NCBI GenBank assembly: GCA_038501195.1
Contig: JBBPUQ010000006.1
Coordinates: 4,526,001-4,590,000, forward strand
DNA length: 64,000 bases
Source: Nemania diffusa
Lineage: Eukaryota > Ascomycota > Sordariomycetes > Xylariales > Xylariaceae
Direction of reading: 5' to 3'
Below are positions 31,898 to 45,352 of this stretch, in pieces. The notes beneath the pieces were generated by a model that was not told where the DNA came from, searched no databases, and saw only the letters and a list, made by a program, of their open reading frames with translations. The first letter of the stretch is position 1. Every line of letters begins with the position of its first letter. Both the position numbers and the translations under genes were made by a program.

Positions 31898-32409
31898 GGG
31901 GTGAAAAGAGGATGTGGCTCGGCATAGATTGTTAAAGGGACGATGGGTAGTGGAGGGAAAAAGACGTGACGATGGGATGAGACTATGAAATTGAAATTAC
32001 TAAACGAAACCTGGTACTTAAAATATCAGGAGAAGGTTGGGAAGTGTTAGATATAGCATACAAGTAAGTAGAAACGGTGAACATTCTAGCTTAACAACAT
32101 CGTACTTCTGGTGTATTATGGTGATACGGCACTATAGCTTTATATCGTAACAAAACAACCTCTCTTAGTAAGTATTAAAATTGAAATTCGAGAGGGTGTT
32201 TTGAAAGCTGAAAAGATAAAAACAATCACCAAGTAGCTTTATCGCTATTAAAGAACTGTAACAATTGCCTGGTTCACCTCAAACAAATACTTTGTTAACT
32301 CTCATTCAACGTTTATAAAGAGTGGCCTTTAGCACCAGAATACTCAACCACAACACCAAGATAACCAAGTGTATATCCCCAGTACCATTGGCCTAGCCGG
32401 ATACAAGCC
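31898..32409. other. Spacer between UDP-glycosyltransferase and chromodomain gene
   Basis: About 510 bases with the glycosyltransferase 3' UTR and the chromodomain promoter. A TATA-like element is present at 32314-32320. No other feature is seen. Confidence 0.5.
32314..32320 (+). promoter_or_regulatory. TATA-like box of chromodomain gene
   Basis: TATAAAG, 90 bp upstream of the ATG at 32410 in a short A/C-rich 5' leader (aaccacaacaccaag follows). Confidence 0.4.
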
Positions 32410-33156
32410 ATGTCTAACTGGCAATCGCCTTTTGTTCCTAACGATCACCAGATCCAGGACGAGAATATTAACCCCGACCATCCTCAGCTAGTGCAAACGC
32501 GACCAAACTACCTGTCTCTACACCCTCTGTTTCCCGAGTATCTGTTTCCGAATTATTTGCACCCCAACTACCAGTCTCAGAATCCCCTGTCTGCAAACTA
32601 CCTCCCTCCCAATGACCTATCTGCAAATGGCCAGGCTCCTAATGACGAGTCTGGCAATTGGCAGTCACTAAACTACCAAGCTCCAAACTACCGCTCCCCA
32701 TACCCGGTAGAGCCTTTGCTAAGCCCAACTGTTGAGCCCAGTGCCACCGTTAATACTCAACTGGATTCTGCTAACCAGGTAACACCGGCGAGGGGGAGGG
32801 GGCGACCACGGGGTTCTAAAACTCGAGGTGTCACAAAGAGCCGGGCACGTGGATCCGGACTCCCCAGAGTAAGTAGGACGGTTCTACAGCGCGAAGTGGA
32901 GAGCAGACAGGCCGAGGCAGAGAAAAAAGAGGAAAAAGAGGAGCAAAATGAATATGAGGTGGAGGAAATCATGGACTCGAAAAGGGTCGGAGGCAGCGTG
33001 AGATATTTAGTTAAATGGCAGGGGTGGGAAGACAAAAAGGATTGGACATGGGAGCCATACAAGAACTTCTTTACGGATGGCGCGCGAGACGTAGTTCTCA
33101 GGTTCCACAAGCAAAATCCGGACAAGCCAGCTGACCCTAAAGCGGTGCATGGTTAG
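32410..33156 (+). CDS. Chromodomain protein with AT-hook and Asn-Tyr-Pro repeat N-terminus
   Basis: Probably a nuclear chromatin-binding protein. Intronless, 248 residues. The N-terminal 100 residues are low-complexity, with PNY/ANY/PND units about every 5-8 residues. An AT-hook-like motif RGRGRPRGSK lies at about 128-137, followed by a second basic patch (KSRARGSG) and a charged helix (about 160-180, EKKEEKEEQ). The chromodomain spans about 181-240: EYEVEEIMDS, VRYLVKWQGW, DWTWEPYKNF, then DVVLRFHKQNPDKP. The three aromatic-cage positions for methyl-lysine binding are Y182, W203 and W206. There is no chromoshadow domain, so it is not a full HP1. The chromodomain also resembles those at the ends of fungal Ty3/gypsy integrases, so a domesticated origin is possible. 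It is the last gene before the 31-kb AT-rich block. Confidence 0.85.
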   Translation: MSNWQSPFVPNDHQIQDENINPDHPQLVQTRPNYLSLHPLFPEYLFPNYLHPNYQSQNPLSANYLPPNDLSANGQAPNDESGNWQSLNYQAPNYRSPYPVEPLLSPTVEPSATVNTQLDSANQVTPARGRGRPRGSKTRGVTKSRARGSGLPRVSRTVLQREVESRQAEAEKKEEKEEQNEYEVEEIMDSKRVGGSVRYLVKWQGWEDKKDWTWEPYKNFFTDGARDVVLRFHKQNPDKPADPKAVHG

Positions 33157-33288
33157 CTAAGCAGTTGACTATGAATAAAAAGTTCTTATGAGTTATACGA
33201 ATAAAAAAATAAATTGGTTAATATTTTAAATTTCTTTGCGAAAATCAGATTAAATTAAAAATGTAAAAAAAAAAAGCTTTAAATACTT

Positions 33289-33362
33289 CCTGCTGCCAAA
33301 GTTAATTAGCTCGGCCGCTGTTTTATTTCCAGCGGCGCTTTGTGCTATTATGAAGTAGCAGG
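33289..33362. repeat. Nested inverted repeats at edge of AT-rich block
   Basis: Three nested complementary pairs: CCTGCT 33289-33294 with AGCAGG 33357-33362; CAAAG 33297-33301 with CTTTG 33338-33342; GCCGCTG 33314-33320 with CAGCGGC 33330-33336 around a 9-nt loop. It can fold into an interrupted hairpin and is much richer in GC than the surrounding sequence. Confidence 0.55.
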
Positions 33363-33657
33363 TATATAAAAAAAGCGTAAGAGGTAATAAAACTAATATA
33401 GTATTTGCGCGGTTTAGTGCAACTATAGTTTATTATTTCAAAGATAATATTTTTATTTCCTTTTTATTATTTTTTACTAGCTGTGCTTATGTTATAATTA
33501 AAAAAATATAAATAATATTAAAGTAAAATTTTAAATAATAGTTATAAAAATATAACATTTTTATAACTTTTTAAATATTAATTTAATTGTTTTTTTTATT
33601 AAGTTAAAAGTTTAAAATATATTAAATATATATTTTTTTTATAATATATATTATATT

Positions 33658-34000
33658 TATAATAATTTATATAAACTATTAACTTTTATATTTATTTTAT
33701 TAATTATAAACTAAGATTTATATATTTTATTATAATATAATTTTGCGATTTTTATTAATTTATAAAAACTACGATTTTTAAAATGATTTATTTTAAATAA
33801 TTTATTTTATAAAACTTATTTTAAAAAAACTTTTATTAAATTTTATAGTTTTATTTATAATTTCATTTGCAGTTTTATATATTTATATATTGTATATAAA
33901 ATATATATATAATTTAGTTTTTTTTTTATTTTTTTTTATTTTAAAGTTTTTAATTAATAAAATTATTTAATTAATTTTTATATTTTTTATAACTATAATA
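33658..34000. repeat. Long direct repeat (left LTR candidate, element 1)
   Basis: Left copy of the direct repeat of candidate 1; it retains more C and G (for example gcgattttt, tttgcagtt) than the right copy. Confidence 0.6.
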
Positions 34001-37000
34001 TTATTTTAAAATTATTTTTTATTTATTAATAAATATTTAATTTAAATATATAATTATTTTTTATTTTATATAATTTATATATAATAAATAAAACTATTTT
34101 AATTATATATTTAAAATAAAACTATTAATATAATATATTATTTATATTTTTAAAAATAATATTACTATTTAAAAATTTAAAATTAAACTTAAAAATTAAT
34201 TAAATTTATTTAATTAATTAATTATAACTTTAATTGTTATTTTATTTATTATTTTATTATTTATAAAACTTATTAATAATAAAAATATATTTTATAAATT
34301 AACTTTATATTAATAATTTAAAATAGTAAATTAAAATAATAGTAATAACTTTAAACAAAAAAAAAAACTTATTATTAAATAAAATATAATTATTATATAA
34401 AAAATTTAAATTGAATTTTTTTATTAATAAATAATAATATTATAAAAACAATTTAATTTAGTTATATTTTTTAAATATAAATATAAAAACAATATTTTTA
34501 AAAAAGTTTTAAATATTATTTTTTAATTTTATAATATAATTATATAGCTTATATTTAAAAAACTTTCGATTAAATTTAATAGTTAATATATTATTTATTA
34601 AAACAAAATTAAAATAAAAACTAAACATTTTAAAAAGTTTATTAATAATAAAAATAAATTTAATAATAAATTTAAAAAAAATAAAACTACTTTTTATAAT
34701 AAAAAAAATTAAATATATTATTTATTTTTTTAATTTAAAAAATCTACTTTATAATTAATAAAAACTTATTATTAATTTATTATTTAATTATTTAATAATA
34801 TAATTAAAATAATTTAAATATTAATTATTATTTATTATAATTTAAAATTTTAAAATTTAAATTATTAATATAAAAGTTATTGTTTAATTAAAACAAAATT
34901 ATATAAATAACTTAAATTAAATTTATTAAAAAAAACTTAATATATTTAATAAATTAATTTCGATTTAATATATTATAAAAATATTTAATATTAATTAAAT
35001 AATTAATATTAACGCTTTATATAAAAAACAATAAAAAATTTTTAATAATAAATTAATATTGTTTTTATTTAATAAAAATTTAAACTATATTAAATTAATA
35101 AAATAATTAATATTTAAAAAATTAATTTATTTAAAATTTTTTTTTTTAAAATTTAATTAATTAAAATATTATTATTTTAATTTAATTATAATATAATTTT
35201 TAAATTTAACAACAAATTTAAAAATAATAGTTTTATATAATATTATATATTAGTTTAATATATTTTTTTTAAAAAAAAAATAATAAAAAAACTATTAAAA
35301 CTAAAATTTATTAAATTAAATATAAATTTAAATATAATATTTATTTTATTTATATTTAAATTTTATTTAATTAATAAAAAGTTTTATATTAATTTTTAAT
35401 AAAAAAACTAATTTTTAAAAAATTAAATTAGTTTAATTTTTAATTTTAAAAATATATTATTTAATTATTATAAATTAAAAATATATTTAAAATTTAATAT
35501 TATTAAAATTTTTAATTAATTATTATTAATAATTAAATTTTATTTTTTAATTATATTTTATATTAAATTAAAAACTTTTTATTAAATAGTTTTATTATTT
35601 AATTTAAAAATAAAATTTATATAATAATAAAATTTTATTAATATTTAATTTTATAATTTATTTAATTAATTTATTAATATATATATTAATAATATTTTAA
35701 TTTATTTTAATAAAATTTTAAAATTTTAAAAACAATATAAAAAAATAATATATTATTTATATAAAATTAATTTTTAAAAAAATATATATAAATTTTATTT
35801 TAAAATTATTATAATTAATTATTTAAATATAATTTTAAAAATTAATTAAAATATTAAAATAAACTTAAAAAAAATTAAAGCAATTTTAAATTAAAAATTT
35901 AAAAACTTTAAAATTATAATATCGATTTAATTGTTTTTAAAAGTTTATAATTTTATAAAAATATTTATTTATTATATTAATAATATTTTTAAATTATTTA
36001 TATAATTATTAAAAAGAAATTATAAATAAAAGTTAAAATTAAAATAATAAAAAATTTTTAAAATAATAAAAAAGCTAATTATATTAATTTTAATATTAAT
36101 TTTTTTTTAATTTAAATTTTTAATATATATTAAAATAAATATTTTATATAATATAATTAAAAAAACTATTTAATAAAAATAAAAAAATAAAAAATAAAAA
36201 TTTATTAATTACTTTTTAAAAATTATAATTTTATATAAATAAATTTATTTAATTTAAAATTAAAAAATATTAATAATAATATAAATTTTTAAATATTATT
36301 ATTTTAAATTATTAAATATATAATTTTAAATAATTATTAATTATTAAATATTAATTTATTAATTAATTAAAAAAACTTTTTTAATAAAATAAATTAAATA
36401 AATAAACTTTTTAAATAATTTTAATATTATTTTTTAATATAAAAAAAAACAATATTATAATTAATATATTTTTTTAAAAAATAGTTAATTTATTAATAAT
36501 TAAAGTTTAAAAATAAATAAAAAAAAATTTTATATTTATTAAATTAAATATAATTAAAAACTTTATAATTATTTTATAATTTATTAAAATTAAAATATTA
36601 ATTATAAAAAATATAAATTTAATTAATTTAATTTTTTTAAAAAATATAGTTTAAAATTTAAAAAATTATAATAAAAAAATTATAATATTAAAAATTATTA
36701 TAAATAAAATAATTTTGTTTTAAATTATTTTATTATAAAAAATATATAAATTAATATTATTAATTTATTAAAATAAAATTATTATTTGTTTTTTTTTTAA
36801 AAAGATTTATATTAATATATTAATAATTATTATAAATATAAATATAATAAAAAAATAAAAAAAACTTTTTTAAACTATTATATTTAATATTTATATAATA
36901 AAATATTTAAAAATATATAATAATAAATAATAAAAATATATTTTTAAATTAATATAAATATAATTATATTTAAATATTTATTAATAAATTTAATAAAATT

Positions 37001-38134
37001 ATTATTATTTTATTTAATTAAAAAATAAACAATATAAAAAAACTAATATTAAAATATTATTATACATTATATTATATTTTTAATATATTAAAAATTTAAA
37101 TTTTTAAAAATATTAAATTATTTATTTTAAAATTTATAAAAATATTAAATATAAATAAAATAATATTTATTATTTATAAATATAAAATATTATAAAAAAA
37201 ATAAATTATAATTTAAATTAAAAATTATATTTTTATATAAATAAATATTAAAATAATTAAAATATATATTTATTAATTTTAAATTTTATTTATAAGTTTT
37301 TATAATATTTAATAATTAATATAATATTTTTAAAAATAATATTTAAAATTAAATTTTAAAATTATTTAATTTATATATTAAAAAAAATTTTTTATATAAA
37401 TAAACAAATTAAATAAATATAAAAATTAATTAATTAAAAATAATAAATTTTAAAATTTATATATAAAATTATTAAAATTATATAAAAAAATCAAAAAATT
37501 TAAATTAATAAAAAATAAAAACTTATTAATTTTTTTAAATATAATAAAATATTTTTATATAAAAAAAACTTTTTAATATATATTTTAATAATTTATTTTA
37601 ATTTATAATATTTTAAATTATTTAAAGTTTTTAAATAACAAAAATATAATTATAAATTAAATATATTAAATTTATATAAAAAAAAAAACTTATTTTATAT
37701 AAATAAATTAAAAAAAATAAATAATAATTTATTATTATAATAATTATAAATTTTATTATTAATTAAAATAATTAATAATAAATTAAAATTTAAAATAAAT
37801 TAAATATTTATATTAAAAACTTTTAATAAAATTAAAAAATTATAATATTAAATTTTATAAAAAAATTATAATTTTAATAATATTTAATATTTTATAAAAG
37901 ATTTTAAAAATATATTTATAATATTAAATTATTATTATTTAAATAAATTAATTAAATTAAAACTATTAATTAAATTATAATATTAAATAAAAATAATAAT
38001 TATTAATAAATTTATAAAAAAATATAAAAATAATAATAAAATATTTAATTTAAATATTAAAATTAAATTTAAATATTATATTTAATTAATTTTAATTTAA
38101 TTTATATTAAATTTATAATTTTTTAAAAAAATAA

Positions 38135-38473
38135 TATAATAATTTATATAAATTATTAATTTTTATATTTATTTTATTAATTATAAATTAAAACTTATAT
38201 ATTTTATTAAAATATAATTTTATAATTTTTATTAATTTATAAAAATTATAATTTTTAAAATAATTTATTTTAAAAAATTTATTTTATAAAATTTATTTTA
38301 AAAAAACTTTAATTAAACTTTATAATTTAATTTATAACTTTATTTATAATTTTATATATTTATATATTTTATATAATATATATATATAATTTAATTTTTA
38401 TTTTTTTCTTTTATTTTAAAGTTTTTAATTAATAAAATTATTTAATTAACTTTTATATTTTTTATAATTATAA
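38135..38473. repeat. Long direct repeat (right LTR candidate, element 1)
   Basis: Right copy, collinear with 33658-34000 and with further loss of C and G. Confidence 0.6.
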
Positions 38474-38732
38474 TAATATTAAATTTATTTTAAATAATAT
38501 ATTATATATTTTAAATATATATATTAATATTAAAATAAAAAATAAATATTTATTATAAATAAAATTTTTATAATAAAGTTTTTTATATATAAACTTTTTT
38601 ATTTAATATAAAATTAATTATATTTTATATAAATTTTAAAATATAAATTATTATAATAAATTAAAATTTAATAGTTATAAATATATATTATTTATAATTT
38701 AATTTAAAAATAAATTTTTTTTTAATATATAT

Positions 38733-38970
38733 ATTATTATATAAAGCTTATAAAAAAAGCAGAGTTTTAAATAAATAAAGCTATATTATATAAAAAATCT
38801 ACAAATAAAAAAAAAAAAAAAAAGATTAAAAATTTTTTTATAAAAAAATTATTTATATATATATATATAAAGCGGTTTAAAATAGCAATAAATAAAGTTA
38901 TTTATTTTATTTAATAATAAAATTACTTAAGTTATTTAAATAATTAAATTAATATTAATTAATTATAATT
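38733..38970. repeat. Long direct repeat (left LTR candidate, element 2)
   Basis: Left copy; contains aaagcggtttaaaatagc where the right copy has aaagcgatttaaaataac, G-to-A changes typical of RIP. Confidence 0.65.
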
Positions 38971-40884
38971 ACTTTTTTTTTTTTTAAAAAAAAATAATTT
39001 ATTTATAAGTTATAAAAATTAAATATATAAACTTTAATTAACTACTTTTTAACAAAAAAAAAATCGCTTTAAATATTTATTATATTATTAATTGCTTTAT
39101 TTTTTTTTTTTTAAATTATAATATAGTTTTTTATATATTAATATTATTGTTTTTTTTAATATTATATTTTAAATATATTTTTTATATGTTTTTTTTTTTT
39201 TTATAAAATTAATAAATTATTATTTTTATAAAACTTTTTAATAATATTATTTTAAATTATTTATAACTAATTATTTAATTTTAATAAAAATTTAACTATA
39301 TTTAAATTATTATTATAAAATTTTTTTAATAATATAAAGTTATTTTAAAAGTTTTTAATATAATATTATTTATTATTAATATTTTAACTTTTTTAATTAA
39401 TTTAATATTATAATTTTTAATAATATAATTATATTATATATATTTTTTTTATTTTAAATTTTTTTTTATTTTTAAATTTAAATATTTTATTTTTAAAATT
39501 ATTGTTTTTTTAATTTATTAATAAATTATTGAAATATTTTTATAATTGATTAATATAATATTAATTAATTATTTTTTATAAAAAAAAAACTTATAATATA
39601 AATATATTATTATTTTTTTTAAAGATTTTATATATTTATTATATTATTAAATAATTAAATTTATTTAAAAGTTTATTAACTATTTAAAATTATTATTTTT
39701 TTAATATAAATATATAATTATTTATATTAAAATTAAAATTTTAAAATTTTTTATTAATTTATATAATTATATAATATTTTATATATTTTAGTTTTTTTTT
39801 ATAAAATTTATAAATTATATAATTTTTTATATTTTATTTTAAATATTAAATTATAATATTTTTTTAGTTATTAATAAATATTTTAGTTTTTTTTAAATTA
39901 TATAATTTTTTTAATTAAAATAAAATAATATTAAAAAATTTATTTTAATTTTATAAAAAAAGAATTTTATAAATTTATAAAATAATAATAGTTATATATA
40001 AATTATTATAAAAATTTATTTAAATTAATTATTTTAATAATAATTGATATAAAACTAAAACTATTAATTTAAATATTTATTTATAATTTTAATTTATTTT
40101 ATAGTTTTATAATAATTTATAAAAATTAAAATATATTAAATTTTTATAATTTTATATAATTTATTTATAAAAATAAATATAAATTAAAATTTTATATTAA
40201 AAATTAATATAATTAATATTTTAAAAACTTTAAAAAAACTTTTATAATATATTTATATAGCATTTTTTATAATTATTTATATAATATATAATATAATTTA
40301 TATTTTTTTTTTAATTGATTTATTATAATTAATATATTATTATAATTATATTTATTTTTAAATATTTATTTAAAATTTACAACTAAATATTTTTAAATAT
40401 AATTTAAAAAAAAAAAAAAAAGAATTTATTAAATATTTTATTATATAAAATTTTTATAAAATAATATTTTATATAATTAAAAATATATATATTATAATAT
40501 TTTTTAAATTTAAATTATTAATAATATTTTATAAAAAGTTTATATATTTTTTTTTTTTTTAAATATATAATAAATATTTTATTATATATTTTTTAAATAA
40601 ATTAAATATATAAATATAAAAAATTAAAAATTATAAATTTTTTTTTATAAATAATTAAACTATTAATTAATTATTATAAATTATTTTTGTTAGTAAAAGT
40701 TTTTTTATAATAAATTTTTATATTAAAGTTTTTTTTATTTTTTTTTAAATATTTTTATAATTAATTAAAAATTTAACAAAACTTTTATTATTTTTTATAG
40801 CTTTATAATAAATAATTTAACTTAAAATATTATTTATATAAATATATTATAAACTATATTATTTAATAATTAAAAAATTATTAA

Positions 40885-40887
<3 letters not shown>

Positions 40888-40918
<31 letters not shown>
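40888..40918. repeat. Poly-T tract of about 31
   Basis: Uninterrupted T run inside the AT block. Confidence 0.8.
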
Positions 40919-40924
<6 letters not shown>

Positions 40925-43900
40925 TAAAATTTTTATGTTTTTTTATTAAAACATTAATTAATATATTTTTTTTTTTAAAATAATAAATAATATAAAAATT
41001 ATATTTTATTAATAGTTTTATTTATTTTATTTATTATAAATTTAAATATTATTTTTAATTAAAATATTTTAAAACTTAATAATTTATTATTATTAAAAAA
41101 AGTTTAATATAACTATTAATTAATTTAAATCGTTATTTTTTAAAAGTTAAAAATATTATAAATATTTTTTTATTAAAAATTTTATAATTTAATTTAATAT
41201 TATATAAAATTTTAAAATAATATATAATAAAATATTAATTATTTTTATATTTTTAAAATAAAATATTTATAATTATATTATTAAAAATATTAGTTTTAAT
41301 TTTAATAAATAAATTATATTTATAATATTATAATATTAAATAAAATATAAAAGTTTTTTTTAATTATAAAAATATTTAATTATAGTTATTAATTTATATA
41401 AAAGTTATTTCTTTTTTATTAATTATATTATAAAACTAATAATTTAATTATAATTTTTTATAAACTTTTTATAAAAATTATAAAATTTTAAAAAAAACTA
41501 CATTTTTTTTATAATTATAAAAACTTTTTAATTTTTTATTACTTTTATTTTAATTAAATCAATTTATATATTATTTATATTAATAATATATTTTAAAAAT
41601 TTAATTTTTATAATATAAAATTTAAACTTTTTTAAATTTATTTAAAATTTTATAATATATAATTATTATAATATTATTTATATATATTTTTAATAATTTT
41701 TTAAATTAATTAAATAAATAAATATATTATTTATATATATATTATAAAAATTATTTAAATAATTAAATAATATATTATTAATATATTTTTAAAATATAAT
41801 AAAGCTATTAATAAAACTAAATAAAAATATTTTATATTTAAAAAATTTATAATAAATATTAAAAATTATTAAATTTTTTTATTTAAATTTTATATATATT
41901 TAATTAAATATTTATTTTATATTTAATTTAATAAAGATATTAACTTTAATAAATTATAAAAATATTTTTCTAATTAAAAATAAAAAATATTTGTTTTTTT
42001 TATTAATTTATTAAATTTTTAATAATTTATATAAAATTTAAGCTTTTTTTTTAGTTTTTTTATAAATAATATAAAAAAAATATAATATATATTATTAAAT
42101 TTAATAAATTTTTTATATAAATTATTAATTAAATATTTATAAATAATTTTTAATTTATTTAATAATATTTTATATAAAAAGTTATATTAAAAATTATTAA
42201 AAGTTTTATTTTTAATAAATTTTATTTTATAATTTATTTTAAATTAATAAAATAAAAAAATATTAAAATTTATTTTATTAAATATATTTAATAAATTATA
42301 ATATTTTTTAAAAATTATTTATAAAGTTTTTTTATAAAGTTTTTTTTTTTTATTAAAAAAAACTTTTTTTTTATTATTAATAAATTTATCGATTTTATAA
42401 ATAATTATAATTTATATTTTTTATATAAAACTATTATATTAAATATAACTGTAATAATATTAGCTATTTTTATTAAAAATTTAACTTTATATTATTTTAA
42501 TTTAATTTATTATATTTTATAAAAATTTAAACTATTAACTTTTTAATATAAAGTAATTTTTTTATTTTTTTTAAGTTTTTTTTTTTTTAATTTTATAAAA
42601 AAAATCAACTTATTATTTAAATTATATTATATTTTAGCTATATTTTTTTTAGCAAAATTAAATTACTTAATAATCGAAATTTAAAATATTATTTAACTTT
42701 TTTTAATATTTTTTTATTAATATAATTATTATTTCTTTTTTTTAAAAAGTTTTATATTTTAATAATTAATATTTATTTAATATTTAAAATTTATAAACTA
42801 TATTTTTATTTAATTTATATTTAAATTTTAATTAAAATATTAATTAAAAAGATAATCAAATAAAAATATTAATTTATATTTTTAGCAATTAAAAAATATA
42901 TTATATTTTTAAAACTAAAGTTTTTTAATAATTATTTTATATATTTAAAAAAATATTATTATTAAAAATATATTTTTAAACTTTTTTTTTTATATTTATA
43001 AAAATATTAATAAAGCAATTTTAATACTTTGTTTTTTTTGCTATTATATTTAAAAATTAATTAAAAATAAAATTAAATAATTATAAAAAGATTTAATATT
43101 TTTTTAATTTTTTTTATAAATAATATATTTATATTTATATATATATTTATTTTTATATTTTTAAAAAAATCTTTAACAATTAATAAAAATTTATTACTAT
43201 TTATAATATATATATATAATAAAAGTTATTTTTTTAAATATTTATTTATTAAGTTTAATTTATTAATTATATAATCTTTTTATAATATTTTTTTTAAATA
43301 AAAATTTAATTTGTTTAAAGTTATTTTTTTAATATTTTTTTTTTTTTTAGTTTTTTTTATAACATTTTTTAAAACTTTTATTTTATTATAAAAACTAATA
43401 AATATAGTTATAATATTTTATAAATATATTTTTTTTTAATATTATTTAATAAATAGTTTTTTAAAATATGTTTTTTTTATTAATAGTTAAAACATTTATT
43501 TTTTTTTATTAGCTTTAACAATTTAAAATTATTTAAAATATTATAGCTTTAAATTATTAAAGTTTTAATATTATTGTTATTAATTTTAATATTATTATAA
43601 ATAATATATTAATTAAATTTATTTATATTATTAAAAAAAATTAATTAATTAATTTTATATTTAATATTATATTTTTAATTATTTATATATATTTAATAAA
43701 CTAGTTAAATATAAAGTTTAATATATTAATTAAAAAAATATTATTATTTAAATAAGTAGGAAAAATATTTAATAGTTTATTAAATAATTTGTTTTTAAAA
43801 TGCTTTTTTTATTTCTTTTTTTTTAATTTAGTTTTTTTAATTAATTAAATAAAATTAATTTTAAAATTAAAAAAAATAGCTAAAATATAATTATTAAAAT

Positions 43901-45117
43901 CGAAAAACCTTTATTTTAATTTAGATTTTTTGCTAACATTTATATTTTTATAGCTTTTTTTTAAATAGTTAAAAAATATTTCAATAATAATTAATTAATT
44001 AAAATAACTTTTAATTAAATATAAAAATAAATATTTAATAATTTTATTAATAATATAAACTTTAATATTAATTATTTTTATAATATTATTAATAAATTAA
44101 TTTTTATTAATAATTAATTAACTGTTTATAATATATAGCTATATTTCGAATTTAATATTATTTTTATTTTTGTTATTATAAAAAATAAATATAAATATTT
44201 TAATTAATTTATAAAACTTTCTATTTATTTAAATCAATTTTAAAATATTACTTCAATAAAAAAATAAACCAATAATATATTAATTAGTTTTATTTAATAG
44301 TTTTTAAATATAATTATATTTAATAATAGCTATTTTTAACTTTTAAAATAAATAATTAATAATTTATTTAAAATAAAAATTAAAAATAAGTTTTTTTTTA
44401 TTGTTTTTTATTAAACAGTTTAATTGTTTTTTTATATTAATTATAATTTTATTAAATCTTTTAATTTAATTAATAAAAATTTTTATATATTAAATAAATA
44501 ATATAGCTAAATTATATAAATTTTTAATTTATTAATAATATGTTATTATTATTAAAAACTTAATTTTTATTTTTTAAAACAAAATATTAAAATATTTAAT
44601 TAAATTAACAAAAGTATTTTTATTAATTAATTTATTAAATTTAAACTAAGTTTTTTCTTTTAATAAAATAATAAAAATAAAAAAAAAAGCAATTTTATTA
44701 AGCTTATATAATTTAGCAATATATTTTTTTAATAAATAGTTAATTTTTTAAAAAAAGTTTTTTTAATTTAAAAAATAATATTAATATATAAAAAAAAAGT
44801 TTTATATTTAATTTTAAAAGCTTTTTATTAAAAAAACTAATATAATTAATTTATTATTATTTTTAATTTTTATAATAATTAAAATATATTTAAATATTAA
44901 TTTTTATATAAAAAGTTAAAAAAAGCTATTTATTATTTATAATTATAAATAATTATAATTTATTAAAAGTTAAATTAATTTATTTTTTAATTTGCTATTT
45001 AAAAATAATATATTTTTTAAATATTAATATTATTATAACAATTAATTATAATTTAATTTTTTTATAAAAAATATTTAAAAATAGTTTTTATATTTTATAA
45101 ATATAAATAATTTATGA

Positions 45118-45352
45118 ATTATTATATAAAACTTAGAAAAAAAACAAAGCTTTAAATAAATAAAATTATATTATATAAAAAATTTATAAATAAAAAAAAA
45201 AAAAAAAATTAGAAATTTTTTTAAAAAAACATTATTTATATATATATATATAAAGCGATTTAAAATAACAGTAAATAAAGTTATTTATTTTATTAAATAA
45301 TAAAACTATTTAATTTATTTAAATAATTAAATTAATATTAATTAATTATAAT
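45118..45352. repeat. Long direct repeat (right LTR candidate, element 2)
   Basis: Right copy, collinear with 38733-38970 over its whole length. Confidence 0.65.

Larger units (their letters stand above)
33658..38473. mobile_element. RIP-destroyed LTR retrotransposon candidate 1
   Basis: Two direct repeats of about 340 bp, at 33658-34000 and 38135-38473 (offset 4477), align from tataataatttatataaa through ttattaattataaa, attaatttataaaaa and gtttttaattaataaaatt to ttttttataa. Differences are mostly C/T and G/A, copy 1 keeping more C and G. The 4.1-kb interior is pure A/T with no reading frame left. LTR identity is inferred from repeat length and spacing; no primer-binding site or coding domain survives. 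Confidence 0.55.
38733..45352. mobile_element. RIP-destroyed LTR retrotransposon candidate 2
   Basis: Two direct repeats of about 235 bp, at 38733-38970 and 45118-45352 (offset 6385). Both begin attattatataaa and share ttttaaataaataaa, a poly-A run, ttatttatatatatatatat, aaagcg.ttaaaata and aattaatattaattaatta. The spacing (6.6 kb overall) fits a full-length LTR element. The interior has no open frame. The family cannot be told. Confidence 0.6.
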
